From positions 1-15,005 of the forward strand of contig RBNI01003894.1 in assembly GCA_003990745.1 (NCBI GenBank): a stretch of DNA of 15,005 nucleotides. The letters run 5' to 3'. The stretch comes from Jimgerdemannia flammicorona. Taxonomy: Eukaryota; Mucoromycota; Endogonomycetes; Endogonales; Endogonaceae. The translations under genes were made by a program, and so were the position numbers. The notes below the pieces were generated by a model that saw nothing but the letters and a program-made list of their open reading frames with translations, was not told the DNA's origin and did not search any database. Shown piece by piece: positions 8,961 to 15,005 of this stretch. Every line of letters starts with the position of its first letter. Positions within the stretch are counted from its first letter, which is position 1.

Positions 8961-9340
8961 CACTCAATATTAAACAGAAGGAGCCATTGGTCTTAACCTA
9001 TAATCTGTCAAAGAAGTCACTATTCCAGCTAAGGGCCAAACTCTAGTACCTACTGAAATTGCAGTCCAATGTCCTAAAGGACATTATATCAGAATTGTAT
9101 TACAATTAGGACTTAGTGTCAAATATTATTTAGATATACATAGATGCTGGTGTTATTGATCCAGACTTTCAAGGACAAGTTCAAGTTCTGCTTATCAACC
9201 AGAAGGATCAAGACTACACAGTCAAGAAAGGAGACCAAGTTGTGCAAATAATCCTAGAAAAAGCCAGTCAACTCAAGATTATAGAAGTCCAAGAACTCTC
9301 TGAAACCAAATAAGATCAAAAAGATTTTGATAGTACCAAT
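8961..9340 (+). pseudogene. Degraded dUTPase domain between nucleocapsid and protease
   Basis: The ordered dUTPase motifs can be placed. Motif 1 is GAIGLNL (8980-9000; Asn where the family has Asp), followed by IPAKGQTLVPTEIAVQCP. A weak motif 2 is LGLSVK near 9110-9127. Motif 3 is AGVIDPDFQG (9146-9175). Motif 4 is GDQVVQ (9230-9247). Motif 5 is at 9305-9337, T-K-stop-D-Q-K-D-F-D-S-T, where three Asp (GAT) stand at positions that are Gly in the family. A frameshift near 9135-9145 separates motifs 1-2 from 3-5. dUTPases hydrolyse dUTP to dUMP and keep uracil out of newly made DNA. This copy cannot be active. Confidence 0.8.
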
Positions 9341-9399
9341 CAAGCAGTAAGTCTTACTGAAAATCAAGCTCAAGCTATACTCATTTTCAAAGGCCTAGT

Positions 9400-9700
9400 C
9401 AAAGAAAAAGAAGTTCAAGTACTCATAGACAGTAGAGCTACAGGAAACTTCATCAATTAGAATCTCATCAAAAGCCTCAAAATTCTTACCAAGCCTGAAC
9501 CCAAGAATAATAGTATAGTTACTGTAAACAGTACACTATACTCTATTGAGCCAATTATTACCAAACTACTCATCAAGATCCAGAAATATTGAGAATGAGT
9601 AGACTTTAAGGTTATATCACTAGGAGATCATAACTTGATCCTAGGAAAACCCTAGCTTATGAAATACAACCCAGACATCAATTGGTGTAAGAATGAAGTC
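9400..9700 (+). pseudogene. Degraded retroviral-type aspartic protease
   Basis: The active-site segment reads LIDSRATGNFIN (9422-9457) with Arg (AGA) where the family has Gly (GGA). A second family segment, LILGKP then a stop and LMKYNP, lies at 9635-9672, with TAG in place of the expected Trp. The protease is in the same frame as dUTPase motifs 3-5, so the two domains were probably made as one polyprotein. Confidence 0.75.
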
Positions 9701-9939
9701 ACCTTACTTTAAGATGGAGCCAACATCACTATCAAGATAGACAAGATCATGAGTAAGACCCAGATTATAATACTATCAGCCATACAGTACAAAAGAGCAC
9801 TAAAAAGGCAATATATGCCTTTATTATAATAGTCTGTCTCAAGAAACAAACAAGAAACTATCAGTCAATAAAAGTATTAAGTTACTACTAGAAGAATTCA
9901 AAGATGTCTTTCCAGACAAGCTATCTGGTCTACTGTCTA

Positions 9940-10765
9940 TATGAGAAGTTGATCATGAAATTGAACTAACTCTAGAAGCTATACCATCTAAGAAATATAT
10001 GTACTATATATCACCACTTGAAATTGAAGCAGTCAAGAAGGAACTAGAAGAACTACTTGCATGAGGAGCCATTCAGCCAAGCAAATCTCCTTATGACTCA
10101 CTAGTCTTATTCATCAAGAAGAAAGATAGTACCCTATAAATATATATAGACTACCATATACTCAATAAGCTCACTGTTAAGAACTACTATCTACTACTCT
10201 TGATTGATCAAATCTTTGATACTCTCAAGAATGTCAAGTACTTCATCAAGTTGGACCTCATGTCAGAATACCACCAGATCTGAATCAAGTTAGAAGACAT
10301 TTCCAAGACTGTATTCATGACCCCCTTTAGACTCTATGAATTCCTGATCTTAGTATTTAGTCTTACTAATATATCTGCCACATTCCAGACCTTAATGAAT
10401 AAGATATTTAAGGATCAAATATTTATTTTCTTATTGATATATCTTGATAATATTCTGATCTTTAGTATAACTAAAAAAGAATACCTCAAATATATTTGAA
10501 TAGTCCTGGAGATTCTGTGAAAACACAAGCTTTATGCTAAGCTTAAAAAGTGTAAATTCTTCAAGGAACAAGTTGAATACTTCAGCCACATTGTCTCTGC
10601 ATAAGGAATTCAAGTAGACCCATACAAGATAGAGGCAATTTAAGAATAGCCTATTCCATTAAATCTCACAGAACTCCAATTCTTCCTTGGTCTAGCTGGC
10701 TACTACTGTCACTTTATCAGAAACTTCTCTAGCATTGCTGAGCCACTGACTAACCTCATAAGAAA
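9940..10765 (+). pseudogene. Degraded Ty3/Gypsy reverse transcriptase
   Basis: Recognisable segments in order: VDHEIEL (9949), GAIQPSKSPY (10066), LNKLTVKN, KYFIKLDL (about 10239) with EYHQ, TPFRLYEF (10320), FSLTN, ATFQTLMNKIF, YLDNILIFS (10440), HKLYAKLKKCKFF, GIQVDP and FFLGLAGYY, then AEPLTNLIRK. The catalytic YLDD is YLDN (GAT or GAC to AAT). Several TGA stops sit where Arg is usual. The domain ends near the start of the RNase H connection. Confidence 0.88.
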
Positions 10766-11940
10766 GGTCTGGCACTCAGACCACTATATACTCTACACCA
10801 GGAGCTTCACCCCAACTACCAGTCAGACATAATACATATCTTTCATCAACTACTCTCACTTTGCCACCTTCTTCACTAAGCTCATCTGTCTATTCTCCTT
10901 AAATATATATAGCCAATAACTAGCCAATCCTATCTATATTACTAATACCCACCCAATAGTGAGCTACTTATTATTAATATATATACTTTACCAATCTTGC
11001 CTTCAAATTCCCCCATCTACTCTCTGCTCTAACATTATACTGCCTCACTTCTAGATGGCCCCCAACCTTCTCTCAGAAGTTACCAATAACTGTACATTCC
11101 TCTAGTTAATATTCATACATCTATATAAAACCTCCCTCTTATCTAATATTAAAACACTCTTTAAAATCAAAAGACCTTTCAACTAAATTATCTGAATAAA
11201 AGTTCAACATGATATTCTTTCTTAGTATATATCACTATACTACCCAGAACTTCAGAGAAAGTCACCATTATATCTCATAACTCTAAGATCAGATACTAGT
11301 CCAGTCTTACTCCTTACTAATCCCAGTTATATATCAGCTGAATAGTTACAAACCTTATCTTAGCTCTCTCTAATACTCTACTCTAGTACTAATAATAAAG
11401 CTAATTAGTAGAGACCCACCTAATAGTAGCCTGTTATACCATTATATTGCCAGACTTCAGTATGTCTCTCTCTTATTACTCTACTAATACAGATCAATAT
11501 AATAAGTACTATCTACCACTCTTTACCAGAAGTCCTTATACTATAAGCATTTACTACTCTCTAGGCCAACCAATGATAGCAGATCATCTAAAGAGCCTTT
11601 GGGGGAGAATATCATCTCTCAGACCTTCTGTATCAGCAGTACTTACTCCCCACCCCACAGCTCAATAGCTCTCTTCAACCACTAAGCTCTCAGAAAATAC
11701 AGCTACTTAGAGAAGTCTATTAGATTAAGATCTCTTTTTTTATCAGTATCACTAAGACCTCTCAGCCTATCTGACTCTACTTCTCAGCTCAGATCTAGTC
11801 TCTAGCCATCTTCAATAATCTCTTTATTACCTAGGCCAGAAAATCTAAGTAATATACCAGATATCATAGCTTTGGTAATTAATAAATATTAAGTATCAAT
11901 ATCCACCCTATCAGTGAGATATGATACCTCTTCCAACTCT
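10766..11940. other. Unassigned CpG-free, pyrimidine-rich DNA between Gypsy and LINE relics
   Basis: Begins with a small perfect hairpin (GGTCTG / CAGACC, 10766-10782) exactly where Gypsy similarity stops. The strand bias matches the LINE on the - strand, so part of it may be LINE 3' sequence, but I recognise no RNase H or zinc motif. The open frame at 11447-11668 has no recognisable features. Confidence 0.4.
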
Positions 11941-13200
11941 GAAGAATCTTCTCCCAGATACCAATCTTTCTCTCTCATCAAACTTTGGGTAAGATGGATC
12001 CATATACTGATAGAAAAATTTCCAGATACTGCACTACTTCTCCTGCTGAGATAATTATTCTAATAATATTCCCACCTATCAGACTATTATCCAAAACCAT
12101 AGTCTCATACTTATACTAATTGAGCTTTATCTCAGAGCATTCCTCATATCATTCTACTAACTCTCTCAGTATATCTATATCTGTAACTAAGATAAGACCA
12201 ACTACCATATCATTTATAAAGAACCCAACCTTCTAGACTAATCTAAAAACTAAGAGTCTGGGCACCTTGTGTCAAGTTCTATTTATTAATAGTTTAAATA
12301 ACAGAATATATAGAATAGGAAGGGTCTCTCTGAAGAACTCCTCTCCTCAACAGGAAAGTAGCACTACAATAGCTATTATATATAAGTGCTGCTCTGCTAT
12401 CCTCTAATAGATGAACTATAGAGACCCAGAATTGATGAGAGATACTAATCCTATTTAATATCTTCTCTAGCCAGATCCACTAAATACAATCATAGACCTT
12501 CCCCTGATCCAGAAAGACTAATTACCTATTTAGCCCACTAGCTCTTATCTCCTCAATCATACTATATACTTATATCTAATTAGCCAGCTCCCAATAAAGC
12601 TCTATTATTCTTTATCTAATATCTGTTAGACTATCTTCTGCAGTCTTACAATAAGCATCTTTGTGACCAGCTTCTTGTCTATATCCAAAAGTATTATAAG
12701 TCTCCAATTATTTCAATCCTCTCTCCTGCCCTTGTCCTTATACAACAGTATTACCAGACCAAGGTCCTGTCCTCTGACCTATTTTCTAGTTATGAGGACA
12801 AAGTCACAAAGTACTACTATCTTTCCCAACACTCCTGAGACCCCTATGATTATTTTCTAAAAGTTCCAAGATAGACTATCCTCATCCAGAGCTATGTCCA
12901 ATTTTATGACTATTAATATCTATAGAATTTCTTCCTCCTAGACTAGTAGAATTAAATTATCAAGACTATTTACCCTTCGAGGATACCAATTCTCCAGAGA
13001 GTACTCTATAGTCTCTGTATCCACACTCTCTTTCTTCTCACTCTACAGACCTTCTTAGAGAGTTCAAGATCTACTATATTTTATATACTAAGATATCCTT
13101 CTCATCAAGTACTCCATTCCATCTCTATCTCATTCTCTATATCTAAAGAAGTCTAGATAAGTACTTAGAAGGCCTCTCATTCTCCTCAAGCCTCTACCAT
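11940..13200 (-). mobile_element. Non-LTR (LINE) retrotransposon relic
   Basis: Read on the - strand, LINE reverse-transcriptase motifs appear in the right order across at least 12900 to 12020. The element may run from about 13800 down to about 10790 on the basis of strand composition, but those ends are not supported by motifs. No apurinic endonuclease could be confirmed upstream. It faces the Gypsy relic tail to tail. Confidence 0.75.
12000..12900 (-). pseudogene. Degraded LINE reverse transcriptase
   Basis: On the - strand: LDEDSLSWNF (about 12890-12860), LVILLYKDKG (about 12758-12728), NNWRLIILLDIDKKL (about 12710-12665), DQGKVYD (about 12511-12491), GVLQRDP (about 12350-12330), FINDMVV (about 12222-12202, in place of the ADD catalytic box), then the thumb segment EVVQYLE (about 12044-12024). 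Stops and at least one frameshift (just after GVLQRDP) break the frame. The first Asp of the catalytic pair has become Asn. Confidence 0.78.
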
Positions 13201-13825
13201 TACAATCTAGCTACTATTCTCTATATTCAAGTCTCTTTCTATACTCTTAATAATCTTCTTAACTTCTTCATCTCTATCTAGACCTGCTCTAGTCTCTAGT
13301 ATTTTACAGTCTCTTAGTTTAACAAACTGGCCCATTCTATCTATAACTACTCTAACTGATGAGAAGCCTACTACACCCAATGTTACTGTTACTCTCCTCA
13401 GAACCTTTTAACCTTACTCTAATATACTCTAGCAGTCTTCTTCAATATCACTCAGTAGACCCCCACAGGGGACCTCTTATACTTCTAGTTATCAATCTTT
13501 AATTCAATATCTACTGCCCAATTCTCTCATAATTTCTTTTCTACTAGTAAAGAGAAATTGAGACACTAATGTTCAGACTCATCTCTACTTCTCTCAAACT
13601 AATCATATCCTATTAACCTCCAATAGTCTAACTATGGATACTACTTTATCTCAAGATCTATCTAGATATCTATCTCTCAGTAGTAGCAGTTAGTATCTAG
13701 TCAATTCTCATTCTAAGACCATTTACTCAGTAGGTGTAAATCCTTCTATCTCTCCACAATATCCTACTAGTATCTATTAAAGAACTTAGATACACTATCT
13801 CCTCTCAGACATCTAGACTACTCAC
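13201..13825. other. CpG-free, pyrimidine-rich DNA upstream of the LINE RT
   Basis: Strand bias suggests the 5' part of the LINE on the - strand, where an endonuclease would be expected, but no motif could be identified with confidence. Confidence 0.35.
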
Positions 13826-14044
13826 ACCCCTTTCTCTGCTATCTTACCAGTCACAATAGTTTGGTAGGCAACCTTCTGAGTCTATTTTCCACAATTAATA
13901 CTCCTTCTACCTCAGATTGGTTTGCTGTGTCTATTGCAGGGCAGTGGGAGGGAGGCAATGGTAATGAGTTGCTCTTTTATCAGTATCTGATCAGTATCTT
14001 CTCCACTTTTTTACAATTTCTGGTACCTTCAGCTATATCTGGGA
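13826..14044 (+). repeat. Direct repeat, copy 2 (less mutated)
   Basis: Partner of 7174-7395. This copy keeps C and G at most positions where the other has T and A. It carries an open frame (13861-14100) with no recognisable protein, which is probably chance. Similarity stops at both ends at the same points as in copy 1. Confidence 0.75.
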
Positions 14045-15005
14045 TGTGCTCATTTTGGTGTAGTGCTTTCTTCCTTTTACTATTATCAATAAGGTATTAA
14101 TACATTATAGATTATATAGAGAGTCAGCCAACCTTGAGCATCAAGTACCCAGTGTAGGCTACCTACAGGTCCTCAGTGTCTGTAGTGGGGCCCTCTGACT
14201 TTGGTGAGCTTCCCAGTAAGCATGGTTCTAGTATAGGTGACTGTTTTTCAGGTGTTGTTGGGATGGGAGGGGAGATGGCCATCACAGATAGGAGAAAGGG
14301 TGATAATAGTGAACCAGTAGGGTGCTAGGCTGGGAGTAGTTGTCAGGGCTAGAGCAGGTGCTGCTTTAGTGGGGCCTTTTGATTGATGTGGAGTGGTTAG
14401 GTGGTAGATATCACTTTCAGCTTCTTTTGGTAATATATGGGGTTGGACTTCAGTTATTGAGGGAGGTCAGAGGGCTCAAGGCTACTTATTTCAGATATCT
14501 TGGCTACACTTAACTGAAACCAGGAGCTAATACAGCAATATAATCAAGGCTCACAGACTTGAGTAGTGGGGTATTGGGGGTCTCCTCCTACCTCACATAT
14601 AAGTTCTTTACTCACCTCATCTGGAAGAACTAGGCCCTATCTACCATGATGTACTTTAATGAGAGTTTTTATTTACCTGTCATTCTCCTTAAAGTGGTAG
14701 GGGCTATTCTATTTGGCTTAAGTATGGCCTTATATATATATTGGGGTTTTGGGCATGTGCTTTCAGTCATTAGTATATAGTTGAGTTCTCCCTGATGGTA
14801 GAAAGAGCATAGTGTGCAGAATGAGGTGTAGACCACTATAGGCCCTGCTGTGTCTAGCATGGTTGAGCTACTGGACAATAGTTAGCTTAGATTAATAAGG
14901 AGGCAGTACTTGATGGATGGTAGGGAAGAGTTTTGGCCTATATAGTCTAGATTCCCTTTTAATAAAAATCTGTAGAACTCTGAGTCTATAAAATAAAATA
15001 AAAAA
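14045..15005. other. Unidentified CpG-free DNA, G/T-rich on the + strand
   Basis: Composition changes here: G and T are common on the + strand, CpG is still absent, and TAG and TGA words are frequent. It is probably part of another mutated repeat. The - strand open frame at 14669-14878 shows no family I recognise. Confidence 0.5.

Larger units (their letters stand above)
8140..10765 (+). mobile_element. Ty3/Gypsy (Metaviridae) LTR-retrotransposon relic, gag to reverse transcriptase, with dUTPase
   Basis: The order is nucleocapsid zinc knuckle (8800-8841), dUTPase (about 8980-9337), aspartic protease (about 9410-9700) and reverse transcriptase (about 9940-10765). Stop codons are spread throughout, many of them TGA, TAA or TAG where Arg, Gln or Trp is expected. 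Frames change between dUTPase motifs 1 and 3 and again between protease and RT. Similarity ends abruptly at about 10766; RNase H and integrase are not found. The 5' boundary is uncertain. Confidence 0.85.

Noticed and set aside
14669..14878. Small protein gene on the - strand
   Set aside because: No recognisable family, no neighbouring signals, and it lies in mutated CpG-free repeat DNA.

Overview
This window looks like nuclear DNA from a filamentous fungus. The left third carries one intron-rich protein gene at ordinary base composition. The right two thirds is AT-rich, almost free of CpG, and filled with decayed retroelements. The organism cannot be named from the sequence. A Pezizomycotina-like ascomycete is my best guess, because the gene resembles the Raf2/DIM-7 family and the repeats show RIP-like or methylation-like mutation; a basidiomycete is not excluded.

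Region 1 (1-4846, + strand) is a single gene. I rebuilt it from fragments in three reading frames joined by nine introns of 85-166 bp, all GT..AG and all phase-consistent. It gives about 1,212 residues from the ATG at 123, although the reading frame is open to the left edge. The protein has an N-terminal RFTS-like (replication foci targeting) domain, a long Ser/Thr/Lys-rich disordered part, a C-x4-C-x22-H-x3-H finger, a strong SUMO-interacting motif and three or four tandem RanBP2/NZF-type zinc ribbons at the C terminus. It has no methyltransferase motifs. The best explanation is a heterochromatin factor of the Raf2/DIM-7 type, a partner of the Cul4-based CLRC/DCDC ubiquitin ligase.

Region 2 (4847-5940) is intergenic: an A24 tract just after the stop, AT-rich sequence with no gene, then a CpG-dense decaying 26-bp minisatellite (5665-5822).

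Region 3 (5941-15005) is a mutated transposon graveyard. By eye it holds one CpG in about 9 kb. From left to right it contains a large imperfect inverted repeat (about 6000-6600); the first copy of a 220-bp direct repeat (7174-7395); a + strand Ty3/Gypsy pseudo-element with nucleocapsid, dUTPase, protease and reverse transcriptase, broken at about 10766; a - strand non-LTR (LINE) reverse transcriptase relic (about 11950-12900); the second copy of the direct repeat (13826-14044); and a final kilobase I could not identify. None of the retroelement ORFs is intact.

The most unusual points are the RFTS + SIM + NZF architecture of the gene, the dUTPase domain inside the Gypsy relic, and the near-total loss of CpG starting just right of a CpG-rich tandem repeat. 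A gene likely to act in heterochromatin lies about 1.1 kb from a tract that looks like heterochromatin.
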